A stretch of DNA of 10,283 nt from an uncultured Collinsella sp. (GTDB lineage Bacteria > Actinomycetota > Coriobacteriia > Coriobacteriales > Coriobacteriaceae), in contig CAKTUC010000048.1 of assembly GCA_934617135.1 (NCBI GenBank), forward strand, positions 1 through 10,283, given 5' to 3'. The position numbers were made by a program, and so were the translations under genes. Position 1 is the first letter of the stretch, and each line of letters starts with the position of its first letter. This document shows, in pieces, positions 1 through 6,723 of the stretch. The notes below the pieces were generated by a model, which had not been told where the DNA came from, did no database searches, and worked only from the letters and a program-made list of their open reading frames with translations.

Positions 1-10
1 GGGTTGCGCC

Positions 11-589
11 ATGCAGGAGCTTGAGGATCGTATTCGCCGTGACGGCATCGTAAAGGCCGGTAACGTCCTTAAGGTTGATGCCTTCCTCAACCACCAGTGC
101 GACGTTGAGCTGTTCGACCACATGGGCGCCGAGTGGGCTCGTCTGTTCGAGGGCGTCGAGATCAACAAGATTCTGACGATTGAGGCTTCGGGCATTGGCA
201 TGGCCTGCATCGCGGCTCAGCATTTTGGCGGCGTGCCGGTTGTTTTTGCCAAGAAGGCCCAGTCCATCAACCTCGACGGCGAGCAGTATGCCACGACTAT
301 CTACTCCTTTACCAAGCAAAAGGAGTATCCGGTTATCGTGGGTAAGCGCTTCCTGTCCGAGGGCGACAAGGTCCTGATCATCGACGACTTCCTGGCTAAC
401 GGCTGCGCGCTCGAAGGCCTTATCAAGATCTGCGAGGCTGCAGGCGCCGAGGTCTCCGGCATTGGCATCGCCGTGGAGAAGGGTTTCCAGGGCGGCGGCG
501 ACAAGCTCCGCGAGCGCGGTTTCCGCGTTGAGAGTCTGGCCCGTATCGCCGATATGGACTGCGAGAACGGTGAGATCACCTTCGCCTAA
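11..589 (+). CDS. xpt: Xanthine phosphoribosyltransferase
   Basis: This cytoplasmic purine-salvage enzyme joins xanthine to PRPP to give XMP. The 192-residue product matches Bacillus-type Xpt (about 194 residues) along its whole length, including an N-terminal KVDAFLNHQ segment (residues 21-29), IEASGIG (58-64), YSFTKQ (98-103) and the PRPP-binding loop [11 protein letters not shown] (121-131). The ATG at 11 aligns with the usual N-terminus of the family, but only 10 bases precede it, so its ribosome binding site and any purine riboswitch, common ahead of xpt genes, lie outside the window. The reading frame stays open to the window edge, so a longer start cannot be excluded from the sequence alone. 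A strong intrinsic terminator follows 28 bases after the stop, so this gene ends its transcription unit. Nothing looks broken. Confidence 0.95.
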   Translation: MQELEDRIRRDGIVKAGNVLKVDAFLNHQCDVELFDHMGAEWARLFEGVEINKILTIEASGIGMACIAAQHFGGVPVVFAKKAQSINLDGEQYATTIYSFTKQKEYPVIVGKRFLSEGDKVLIIDDFLANGCALEGLIKICEAAGAEVSGIGIAVEKGFQGGGDKLRERGFRVESLARIADMDCENGEITFA

Positions 590-617
590 TCGCGCGGCAC
601 ATACGATTTGCATGCGA

Positions 618-653
618 TGTGACAAAGGGATGGTCCCTTTGTCACATTTTTTT
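618..653 (+). terminator. Intrinsic terminator after xpt
   Basis: A perfect 13-bp inverted repeat (618-630 with 634-646, arm TGTGACAAAGGGA) encloses a three-base loop and is followed at once by seven T residues (647-653). This is a textbook rho-independent terminator for xpt. The exact 13-bp symmetry is more than a terminator needs, so it may also belong to a family of repeated palindromes in this genome (inference). Confidence 0.9.
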
Positions 654-673
654 GTTTGAGAGGAGGTGTTGGT

Positions 674-1054
674 ATGGACGAGATCAAGATGGGCTGGCGC
701 GAGTATGCGCGCTATGCCGAGATGTTGGCCGAGGAGCTGGCGCGTGACTGCGAGGTACAGGTGTTTCGCGCGACGGGTCCGGGCGGTCAGGGCGTGAATA
801 CGACGGACTCTGCTGTGCGCATGAAGCATGTGCCTACGGGGATCGTCGTGACGGCGCGCGAGAGCCGCAGTCAGTTTCAGAATCGCGCGAGCTGCCTGCG
901 TAAGCTGAGGGCAGAGCTTGAGCGTCGCGGCCGTCCGCCGCGCCGTCGCGTAAAGACCAAGGTGCCTCAGCGATCGCGCCAGCGCAGGCTCAACGACAAG
1001 CACTTCAACGCCATCAAAAAGGCCAACCGCCGCAAGCCGGGCAGCGACGATTGA
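674..1054 (+). CDS. Small GGQ-domain release-factor-like protein (probable ribosome-rescue peptidyl-tRNA hydrolase)
   Basis: The 126-residue product is a stand-alone class I release factor domain 3. The catalytic GGQ tripeptide sits at residues 37-39 in [16 protein letters not shown], followed by PTGIVV and SRSQFQNR, close to the same region of RF2. It lacks the stop-codon-reading domain. The C-terminus (about 86-122) is very rich in Arg and Lys, like the tail with which ArfB/YaeJ enters the empty mRNA channel of stalled ribosomes. The likely role is therefore hydrolysis of peptidyl-tRNA on stalled ribosomes; this is inferred from the family. The ATG at 674 is preferred because AGGAGG (661-666) lies 7 bases upstream; a TTG six codons earlier would overlap that site. 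The gene lies behind the xpt terminator, so it probably has its own promoter. ArfB itself is about 140 residues, so this is a compact member. Confidence 0.82.
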   Translation: MDEIKMGWREYARYAEMLAEELARDCEVQVFRATGPGGQGVNTTDSAVRMKHVPTGIVVTARESRSQFQNRASCLRKLRAELERRGRPPRRRVKTKVPQRSRQRRLNDKHFNAIKKANRRKPGSDD

Positions 1055-1061
1055 TCCCCTT

Positions 1062-1134
1062 CTAAGTTGCGGTGAAATAGGGATTGTTCGGGGGTGCGGA
1101 GCCGTAAAACAGTCCGTATTTCACCGCAACTTAG
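1062..1134. repeat. Long palindromic element between convergent genes
   Basis: An 18-bp perfect inverted repeat (1062-1079 with 1117-1134, arm CTAAGTTGCGGTGAAATA) flanks a 37-base centre. After one G-G mismatch the pairing continues (1081-1088 with 1108-1115, one G-T pair), and the centre can add a CGG/CCG stem (1089-1091 with 1102-1104), so nearly all 73 bases can fold into one long hairpin. It starts 7 bases after the stop of the release-factor-like gene and ends 6 bases before the stop of the lipid kinase gene, which reads toward it. There is no T-run on either side, so it is not a classic terminator. It may be a REP- or MITE-like repeat or a structure that protects both mRNA 3' ends. Confidence 0.85.
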
Positions 1135-1140
1135 GTGGAG

Positions 1141-2103
1141 CTAGCGGGTTGGGTGCCAGACCTCGAGGGCGGCGGGTAGGATGTCGACCTCGATGCGAGA
1201 GGCAACGATGGGCTCGCCGTCGGCCTGGATGGGGTACTTGGGCTCCTCGAAGGTGAGCTCGGCATGGCGGCAGCGGCGCATGCGCACCGGCGGCAACTTG
1301 GTGTGATGGCCGTCCTTGGCCGAAAGGAACATGGGCAGGGCGACTGCGCGGGGTACGGGACCGCATGCGTAGCAAACGTCGAGCACGCCATCGCAGGGGT
1401 CGGCATCGGGGCAGACACGATAGCCCGAGCCATAGGTGGGGCCCAGTTGGATGGCCATGATAATCGCCCGCACGCGCTCGGCGGGCGCGCCGTCAAAGCT
1501 GACCGTCATGGGGTAGTTGCGATAGCGCAGGCCAAACTGCTCCAGGCCCGAGAGTGTATAGAGCGGAGCACCCGTCAAGCCGGTCTTCTTGCGCAGCTCG
1601 GTGGTGCCCAGGCCGATGGCGGCGTCAATGCCGACGGAGAGCGTCTGGTCGTAATACTCGACGGCCGCCTCGCCGCTGCCGCTCGCAGGGTTCCACGAGC
1701 GAATGCGCCCGATGTCCTGACGCTGCGGCTCGCAGGTGAGCAGGGCGCCAAAATCTTTACCGGAAAAATCATCGATGCCGAGCGTCTGGGCAAAATCGTT
1801 GCCGGAGCCCACGGGCAGTACGGCAAGAGCCGGTCGGGCAGCCTCTTCCTGCGCCATCAAGCCATTGACGACCTCGTGGATCACGCCGTCGCCGCCGAGC
1901 GCGATAACGGTACGGTAGCCCTGGGCCTGTGCGGCAAGTTCTTTGGCGTGTCCCATGTGCTCGGTCAGCACCAGGTCAAACTGGGGTGAGCGCGCGGTCA
2001 TGTCCAAAAAGCGCTGTAGGCGCTCGGCCACTTCGCGCGCCGCGCCCGACTGGGCGGCGGGATTGGCGATGATCAGCGTGCGACCAAAATCTGTTGCGTG
2101 CAT
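1141..2103 (-). CDS. Diacylglycerol/lipid kinase family protein (YegS/DagK type)
   Basis: This 320-residue protein belongs to the DAGK catalytic-domain family, which phosphorylates diacylglycerol or related lipids with ATP at the inner face of the membrane. Visible motifs are the N-terminal IIANPAAQSG (residues 11-20), the nucleotide-binding GGDG (70-73) followed by VIHEVVNGL, PVGSGNDFA (97-105), CPDADPCDGVLDV in the C-terminal domain (231-243) and QADGEP (293-298). The length is normal for the family. The ATG at 2103 is chosen because GGGAG lies about 7 bases upstream on this strand and the NPAAQSG segment falls at the expected distance; the open frame continues upstream only as a shadow of the neighbouring gene. 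It lies 86 bases downstream of the CLC gene on the same strand with no terminator seen between them, so they may be co-transcribed. The exact lipid substrate cannot be read from sequence. Confidence 0.9.
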   Translation of the reverse strand: MHATDFGRTLIIANPAAQSGAAREVAERLQRFLDMTARSPQFDLVLTEHMGHAKELAAQAQGYRTVIALGGDGVIHEVVNGLMAQEEAARPALAVLPVGSGNDFAQTLGIDDFSGKDFGALLTCEPQRQDIGRIRSWNPASGSGEAAVEYYDQTLSVGIDAAIGLGTTELRKKTGLTGAPLYTLSGLEQFGLRYRNYPMTVSFDGAPAERVRAIIMAIQLGPTYGSGYRVCPDADPCDGVLDVCYACGPVPRAVALPMFLSAKDGHHTKLPPVRMRRCRHAELTFEEPKYPIQADGEPIVASRIEVDILPAALEVWHPTR

Positions 2104-2189
2104 AGGGCGACTCCCGGCGTATGGCGTGACGGTGCGGTCGCGCTCGGGTTGCGTTGCCCCCGATTGTGGCTGCACGGCGATTATTACGT

Positions 2190-3611
2190 CTACTCTATCA
2201 GGTCGTTGTGGCGCTCGATAGCCTCTGCCACCGTGCCGCCCTCGTCTACAATGAGCGAACGGCGCTTGGGCGAGATAATGCGCTGCGCGGGATAAACGCC
2301 GCGGTGGCCGCCGGCAAGATAGCTGATAAACGCAACGATGACAAAGAACCCGGCCGCTGTGCCGTGGAACAGGTCGATGGCCATCATGCAGGTGGTGATG
2401 GGCACGTTGAGGCCGGCGCAGAACACGCCGAGCATGCCGAGGGCCGCCAAAAAGCTGGGATCGATTCCGGCAAGGCAGCCGATCCAGCCGCCGAGTGCCG
2501 CTCCAATGCCAAACAGGGGCGTGACCTCGCCGCCCTGGAAGCCGGCGCCCAGAGTGAGCGCCGTCACGACCAACTTGATGGCTGCGTCGGCGAGGGTCGT
2601 ATTGCCGGCGAAACCGGCGCCCGAGAGCCAGGTGGCAAGGCCGGCGTACTTCCAAGCATCGAGCACCGCGTAAGCTGCGAGCACCACGAGTGCGCCCACG
2701 AGGGCGCGAACAAGATAGTTGGTAATAAAGCGGCCGTAGAGGCTCTTGACGGTTCGAACCGACCAGGCGAAGAGGCGTGCGGTTAGGCCGAACACGATGG
2801 CGCTGACGACGACGATGGCGACGGTTCGGGGCGTCATATCGGGGACGCTGGCGATGACGTTCGCCTCGTACTCGGTGCCTAGGGCAAGCGACGTAAAGTA
2901 GCCGGTAAACGAGGCGACGAGGCAGTAAATGCCGGCGGTGTAGTCGATCTTGCCGATAAAGCACATCTCCATGCCAAAGAAGGCGCCGGCGAGGGGTGAG
3001 CCGAACACGGCGCCGAAGGCAGACGAGATGCCGGCGAGCATGAGGTCGTGATGGTCGTGCTTTTTAAGATGGGTGAGGTTTGAGATGTTGCTGGCGATGG
3101 TACCGCCGATCTGCACGGCAGCGCCCTCGCGTCCGGCCGAGCCGCCTGTCAGGTGCGTAAGCGTGGAGCAGACAAAGGTGAGGACGGCCATGCGGGCATG
3201 GATGAGGCGGGTTCCCAGGGCGGAATCGATGACCAGGTTGTTGCCACGTTTGGCGGCAAGGCCGTGGTTCTTATACACCCATGCGGTGGCGACACCCACG
3301 GCGGGGAGCAGGGCGTAGACCCACGCATGGTGCTCGCGATAGTCGGTCGCGATATTCAGCGAGGCCAAAAACGCCCAGGCGGCAACACCCATGGCGAGCG
3401 AAACAATCACGACGAGCGCGAGCAGCTTGGCGCTCGCGAGCAGATTGCGGGCGTTGCGGCGCGTGTCGGCGGCCAAGAGATGCTCGGAGCGGGTGAGCTG
3501 ATGCCTGCCGGCCATGATGACGTCATTCAGGGAGAAGAAGCCTCCCTCATCGAGTGGCAGGGAGTTGTCTTGCTCTTCGCTTTCGCTGTCTGATGTATCG
3601 GTAAAAGCCAT
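2190..3611 (-). CDS. CLC-family anion channel/antiporter, possibly fluoride type (CLC-F)
   Basis: This 473-residue integral membrane protein has many hydrophobic helices and the CLC anion-pathway motifs. GGSAGREGAAVQIGG (156-170) carries the gating glutamate E162, and GFQGGEVTPLFGIGAALGG (357-375) matches the second CLC selectivity region. The first motif of chloride-type CLCs, GSGIP, is absent; at that position the protein reads KRGNNLVID (121-129). Loss of the serine-bearing motif and a GNNL-type replacement is what I associate with the CLC-F branch, which exports fluoride in exchange for protons; this assignment is an inference. A polar N-terminus (about 1-60) precedes the first helix. The ATG at 3611 is chosen because AGAGGA lies about 4 bases upstream; an in-frame ATG 25 codons earlier overlaps the likely promoter. 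No fluoride riboswitch is recognisable upstream. Confidence 0.88.
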   Translation of the reverse strand: MAFTDTSDSESEEQDNSLPLDEGGFFSLNDVIMAGRHQLTRSEHLLAADTRRNARNLLASAKLLALVVIVSLAMGVAAWAFLASLNIATDYREHHAWVYALLPAVGVATAWVYKNHGLAAKRGNNLVIDSALGTRLIHARMAVLTFVCSTLTHLTGGSAGREGAAVQIGGTIASNISNLTHLKKHDHHDLMLAGISSAFGAVFGSPLAGAFFGMEMCFIGKIDYTAGIYCLVASFTGYFTSLALGTEYEANVIASVPDMTPRTVAIVVVSAIVFGLTARLFAWSVRTVKSLYGRFITNYLVRALVGALVVLAAYAVLDAWKYAGLATWLSGAGFAGNTTLADAAIKLVVTALTLGAGFQGGEVTPLFGIGAALGGWIGCLAGIDPSFLAALGMLGVFCAGLNVPITTCMMAIDLFHGTAAGFFVIVAFISYLAGGHRGVYPAQRIISPKRRSLIVDEGGTVAEAIERHNDLIE

Positions 3612-3641
3612 GGTGTCCTCTTCTTTGGTTACAACGCAAGC

Positions 3642-3647
3642 ATTATA
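3642..3647 (-). promoter_or_regulatory. Probable -10 box for the CLC gene
   Basis: Read on the minus strand, a perfect TATAAT lies here, about 30 bases ahead of the CLC start codon. A 17-base spacer leads to GGCTCG, a poor -35 match, so the promoter is either weak or factor-assisted. A second minus-strand TATAAT at 3758-3763 is an alternative. Confidence 0.45.
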
Positions 3648-3759
3648 AAACGCGGCAAACGCAACGAGCCGGTGGGCTGGTTTCAATTCTGTTACGCTGC
3701 CTGCAACCGACAGGCGTATTCGTGGGCACAGACCATGTCGCGGTCGAGCGGCGGGGGAT

Positions 3760-3765
3760 TATACT
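3760..3765 (+). promoter_or_regulatory. Probable -10 box for moeA-mogA
   Basis: TATACT on the plus strand would start transcription near 3772, giving a leader of about 50 bases before moeA. No good -35 hexamer is seen 16-18 bases upstream. The same AT-rich patch reads TATAAT on the minus strand, so its direction is uncertain. The rest of the 211-base divergent region (3612-3822) holds only a modest bulged hairpin at 3693-3718 (CAGGCGTA against TACG and CCTG). Confidence 0.4.
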
Positions 3766-3822
3766 GAGACAAACATAAAGAATCGGCGCCTCTGTTGTGC
3801 GCCGTAGCATTAAGAGGTGCTT

Positions 3823-5085
3823 ATGGCAGAAAAGCTCATTCCGTTGGAGGACGCGCAGTCGATTGTTCTTTCGCACGTGGCCCCGACCGATCTCATCGAG
3901 ATTCCTGTGTGGCAGGCGGCCGGTCTTCCCTTGGCCGAGGACGCCGTGGCCGATATCGACATCTCGCCATTTGCCAACAGCGCCATGGACGGATATGCCG
4001 TACGCGCCGTCGACCTTGGTGCGGCCACCGGCGATACTCCGGTGACGCTTTCCGTTGTTGGCCACGAGGCAGCGGGTCATGTCTTTGAGGGCACGATCGG
4101 CGCGGGTGAGACGGTGCGTATCATGACGGGCGCGCCGGTTCCTGAGGGCGCCGACGCCGTGGTGAAGTATGAGATTGTCGAGGTCCTTGACGGCGATGGC
4201 AATGAGGGCTCACACGTCCGCTTCTCGGCACCGGCCAAGGTGGGGGAGAACGTTCGCTCTGCTGCCGAAGAAGCCCATGCCGGCGACGTCGTGATGCGTG
4301 CCGGTGAGGTTGTGGCGCCGGCTGGTGCGGGCCTGCTGGCAAGTGCCGGATACGCGAGCGTGAAAGTGCACGCTGCCCCGTGCGTGGGCATCATCTCGCT
4401 GGGTACGGAGCTGGTTTCGCCAGGTGAGGTGCCGGCGCGTGGCCAGATTCGCGATTCCAACTCCTCGGCGCTGATGGCCGAGGCACTCGATGCCGGTGCC
4501 GAGCCTGTCTTCTATGGCATTGCGCCCGACGACGAGCAGGCGATATCCGAGCTCGTACTCCGCGCGGTGCGCGAGTGCGATTTTGTCATTACGAGCGGTG
4601 GCGCCTCGGCCGGAGACTACGATTACGTGACGGCGCTGGTCCAGCGCGAAGGCGAGGTCCTGTTCGATCGCATCTCGATGCGTCCTGGTAAGGCCATCAC
4701 GTTTGGCCTGTTAAGCGGCAAACCGTATCTGGGGCTTTCGGGCAATCCGGCGGCGGCCTACGTGGGCTTTGAGGTGCTCGCGCGCCCGGCGATTCGTAAG
4801 ATGCGTGGTTTTGCCGAGGGCGCGCGCCCCGTGCAGCGAGCAGTTCTTACCCACGGTGTGAGAAAGCGCCAGGACCGTCGCTTCTACGACCGCGCCGTGG
4901 TCGCGCGTGATGCCGAGACCGGCGAGCTTATGGTGACCGAGGCTAAAACGCAAAATTCGGCGCTGCTGGGAACCATGCAGCGGGCAAACTGCCTGCTGCG
5001 TATTAACGAGGGACCATGTGAGCTTGCGGCGGGCGATGTCGTGGACGTTGTCCGCGTCGACCTGCCCGAGGGAACGGTGTTGTAG
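3823..5085 (+). CDS. moeA: Molybdopterin molybdenumtransferase MoeA
   Basis: MoeA inserts molybdate into adenylylated molybdopterin, the last common step of molybdenum cofactor synthesis in the cytoplasm. The 420-residue product is full length (family about 400). Motifs in order: PFANSAMDGYAVRAVD (49-64) with the conserved Asp-Gly-Tyr-Ala; MTGAPVPEGADAVV (101-114); ISLGTELV (191-198) and GQIRDSNS (207-214) opening the molybdopterin-binding domain; TSGGASAGDYDYV (257-269); MRPGKA (286-291); and LSGNPAAA (305-312). The C-terminal 90 residues form the usual beta-barrel domain IV. The ATG at 3823 is used because AAGAGG (3812-3817) lies 5 bases upstream; a GTG at 3817 would overlap that site. The mogA-type gene follows after 10 bases, so the two are surely one operon. 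Confidence 0.95.
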   Translation: MAEKLIPLEDAQSIVLSHVAPTDLIEIPVWQAAGLPLAEDAVADIDISPFANSAMDGYAVRAVDLGAATGDTPVTLSVVGHEAAGHVFEGTIGAGETVRIMTGAPVPEGADAVVKYEIVEVLDGDGNEGSHVRFSAPAKVGENVRSAAEEAHAGDVVMRAGEVVAPAGAGLLASAGYASVKVHAAPCVGIISLGTELVSPGEVPARGQIRDSNSSALMAEALDAGAEPVFYGIAPDDEQAISELVLRAVRECDFVITSGGASAGDYDYVTALVQREGEVLFDRISMRPGKAITFGLLSGKPYLGLSGNPAAAYVGFEVLARPAIRKMRGFAEGARPVQRAVLTHGVRKRQDRRFYDRAVVARDAETGELMVTEAKTQNSALLGTMQRANCLLRINEGPCELAAGDVVDVVRVDLPEGTVL

Positions 5086-5095
5086 GGGGAAGACT

Positions 5096-5575
5096 ATGGA
5101 GTTGAAGATATCGATCGTGACGTGTTCGGACACACGCGATCTTACGCAGGACGAGGCCGGAGCTGCGCTTGAGGAGCTTATCGAGGCGCAGGGCTGGACG
5201 GTCGCCTCGCACGTGGTCGTGCGCGATGACATCGATGAGATCGGCGCCGCTATCGTGGATGCCGCCGACGAGCGCCACGCCAACGTCGTGATCACCTGCG
5301 GCGGTACGGGGCTTTCGATGCGTGACGTGACGCCCGAGGCGACGCGCGCCGTCTGCGATCGCGATGTGCCGGGCATTGCCGAGGCGATTCGCGCTTACTC
5401 GATGACCAAGACGCGCCGTGCCATGCTCTCACGCGCTATTTGCATGCAGCGCGGTCATACACTTGTCGTAAACTTTCCCGGTTCTACGAAGGCCGCTCGC
5501 GAAAGTTGGGAGGCGATCGCCGACCAGCTGGAGCATGCGGCTCAGATGACAGCGGGTGGCGGGCATACCAAATAA
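5096..5575 (+). CDS. MogA/MoaB-family molybdopterin adenylyltransferase
   Basis: The 159-residue product activates molybdopterin by adenylylation with ATP, giving the substrate that MoeA converts to molybdenum cofactor. Family motifs are visible: ITCGGTGLSMRDVTPEATR (66-84) with the GGTG loop and the conserved Asp of RDVTPEA, then VPGIAEAIR (91-99) and NFPGSTKAA (126-134). MogA and MoaB are close paralogues and sequence alone does not separate them well; the short length and RDVTPEAT segment suit the MoaB/MogA adenylyltransferase fold, and placement directly after moeA supports the adenylyltransferase role. The ATG at 5096 follows a purine-rich site (GGGGGAAG, 5085-5092), so earlier in-frame starts inside moeA are rejected. 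A strong terminator begins 14 bases after the stop. Confidence 0.92.
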   Translation: MELKISIVTCSDTRDLTQDEAGAALEELIEAQGWTVASHVVVRDDIDEIGAAIVDAADERHANVVITCGGTGLSMRDVTPEATRAVCDRDVPGIAEAIRAYSMTKTRRAMLSRAICMQRGHTLVVNFPGSTKAARESWEAIADQLEHAAQMTAGGGHTK

Positions 5576-5588
5576 GCGGTTAACCTGC

Positions 5589-5627
5589 GGCGGAGCGACC
5601 TGAACGGTTGCTCCGCCTTTTGTTTTT
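5589..5627 (+). terminator. Intrinsic terminator after moeA-mogA
   Basis: A 12-bp stem (5589-5600 with 5606-5617, arm GGCGGAGCGACC, one G-T pair) with a five-base loop is followed by TTTTGTTTTT (5618-5627). It closes the moeA-mogA unit and separates it from modABC, so the two halves of the molybdenum cluster are transcribed independently. Confidence 0.92.
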
Positions 5628-5666
5628 CATCGAAGTGACGCCGAGGTGCACTGTGGCTTGAAACTA

Positions 5667-5684
5667 TATTCTCATCCGAGAATA
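5667..5684. promoter_or_regulatory. Upstream operator-like palindrome of modABC
   Basis: TATTCTC and its exact complement GAGAATA flank a 4-base spacer. The geometry is the same as the palindrome on the modA -10 box, and the half-sites agree at 5 of 7 positions (TA-[T/A]-TCT-[C/G]). Its centre lies about 50 bases ahead of the predicted transcription start. It does not look like the proteobacterial ModE consensus. Confidence 0.5.
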
Positions 5685-5713
5685 ATTTCTCACTATCATT
5701 ATTCGCGTAGAAG

Positions 5714-5733
5714 TATAATCTGATTGCAGATTA
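5714..5733 (+). promoter_or_regulatory. modABC -10 box overlapped by an operator-like palindrome
   Basis: A perfect TATAAT (5714-5719) is overlapped by the 18-base palindrome TAATCTG-N4-CAGATTA (5716-5733), which also covers the expected start point near 5726. A protein bound here would block RNA polymerase, so repression is the simplest reading. The -35 region (CACTAT, 17 bases upstream) is poor. The leader of about 54 bases contains the 12-base palindrome GTGCCCGGGCAC (5748-5759). The arrangement would suit repression by a metal-sensing regulator when molybdate is plentiful (inference). Confidence 0.55.
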
Positions 5734-5779
5734 AAGCCTGCGGTGGGGTGCCCGGGCACAAGGTCCGAAAGGGTTCAAT

Positions 5780-6655
5780 ATGTTCGATATGGTATCTCGC
5801 CGTGAGTTCGTCTCGCTTTCTGCCGCAGCTGCCGCCGGCCTTGGCCTTGCCGGCTGCTCGGGCAACAAGACGTCCGAGCCCGCCGGTTCGGATGCTGGCT
5901 CCGCCAAGTCTTTCTCTAAGAAGAAGGCGGTTGAGCTGCAAATCTTTGCCGCCAACTCGCTCGAGAAGGCCCTGCCCGAGGTCCAGGAACTCTACACCGA
6001 CCAGACCGGCACCACCTTTGCCGATACGCAGTTTAAGGCCTCTGGCGACCTCGTCGAGCAGATGCGTGCCGGCGCTGTCGTCGACGTGCTCATCACGGCT
6101 TCCAAGGGCACCATGGATGACGCCGAGACTGCCGAGCTCGTCGATACCGACACCCTCGAGGATATGTTCGTCAACGACCTCGTGATCATTCGTGCCGAGG
6201 GCTCCGACGCCAAGGTCGAGGCCATCGCCGACGTCGCGAACCTGGACGGTAAGATCGCCATTGGCGACGCGAAGACCGTCCCCGCCGGCAAGTACGCCAA
6301 CCAGGCGCTGGCCTCCGTGGGCCTCTACGCCGGCGCCGAGGGCGACGACGGCGAGTATGCGCCCGAGATCGCCGACAAGGTCGCGCTGGCCGACAAGGTC
6401 GGCACCGCCGCCGCCTACGTCTCTACGGGCGACTGCGTGGCGGGCTTCGTCTACAGCTCCGATATCTTCCGCTACGATGGCATCGAGGAGGCCTTTGTAT
6501 GCCCCGAGGATTCGCACAAGCCCATCGTGTACCCGGGTGCCGTTGCCGAGGGCTCCGAGCACGCTGACGAGGCCAAGGCGTTCATCGACTTCTGCCTGTC
6601 CAACAAGAAGGCGCAGAAGATTTGGGCGAAGTACGGCTTTGAGCTTTCCGCGTAG
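5780..6655 (+). CDS. modA: Molybdate ABC transporter substrate-binding lipoprotein ModA
   Basis: ModA binds molybdate (or tungstate) on the outer face of the membrane and delivers it to ModB. The 291-residue protein begins with a lipoprotein signal: SRREFV (6-11), which fits the twin-arginine consensus, a hydrophobic Ala/Leu stretch (12-24) and the lipobox LAGC (23-26) with the acylated Cys at 26. A Ser/Lys-rich linker follows, then the binding domain with LQIFAANSLEKALPEV (53-68) and FKASGDLVEQMRAGAVVDVLITAS (85-108), the usual oxyanion-binding segments of the family. The ATG at 5780 follows GAAAGGG (5767-5773) by 6 bases; another ATG at 5789 is too far from it. It heads the modABC run; modB begins 68 bases after its stop. 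Tat export is suggested, not proven, and the metal preferred cannot be told from sequence. Confidence 0.93.
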   Translation: MFDMVSRREFVSLSAAAAAGLGLAGCSGNKTSEPAGSDAGSAKSFSKKKAVELQIFAANSLEKALPEVQELYTDQTGTTFADTQFKASGDLVEQMRAGAVVDVLITASKGTMDDAETAELVDTDTLEDMFVNDLVIIRAEGSDAKVEAIADVANLDGKIAIGDAKTVPAGKYANQALASVGLYAGAEGDDGEYAPEIADKVALADKVGTAAAYVSTGDCVAGFVYSSDIFRYDGIEEAFVCPEDSHKPIVYPGAVAEGSEHADEAKAFIDFCLSNKKAQKIWAKYGFELSA

Positions 6656-6723
6656 TGCGGCTTGGCGCGATAATTCCATCGTTTTGTGTTTCACCCCGTT
6701 CTTGTCTTCTCTTGGAGCGTTTC

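Noticed and set aside
2104..2964. Upstream in-frame extension of the lipid kinase to 607 codons
   Set aside because: The extra residues are an Arg-rich shadow of the CLC gene in another frame; the ATG at 2103 has a ribosome binding site and the family N-terminus.
3612..3822. Fluoride riboswitch ahead of the CLC gene or molybdenum-cofactor riboswitch ahead of moeA
   Set aside because: Read on both strands, I could not find the conserved blocks of the fluoride motif, and I see no large multi-stem fold that would suit a cofactor riboswitch; only -10-like boxes and one small bulged hairpin are present.
5628..5779. Molybdenum-cofactor riboswitch ahead of modA
   Set aside because: The predicted transcript leader is only about 54 bases, too short for that class; the palindromes lie at DNA-operator positions.
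5699..6694. A 331-codon open frame on the minus strand across modA
   Set aside because: It is antisense to a clear ModA with signal peptide and family motifs; its Gly/Leu/Val-rich translation is what the complement of GC-rich codons produces.
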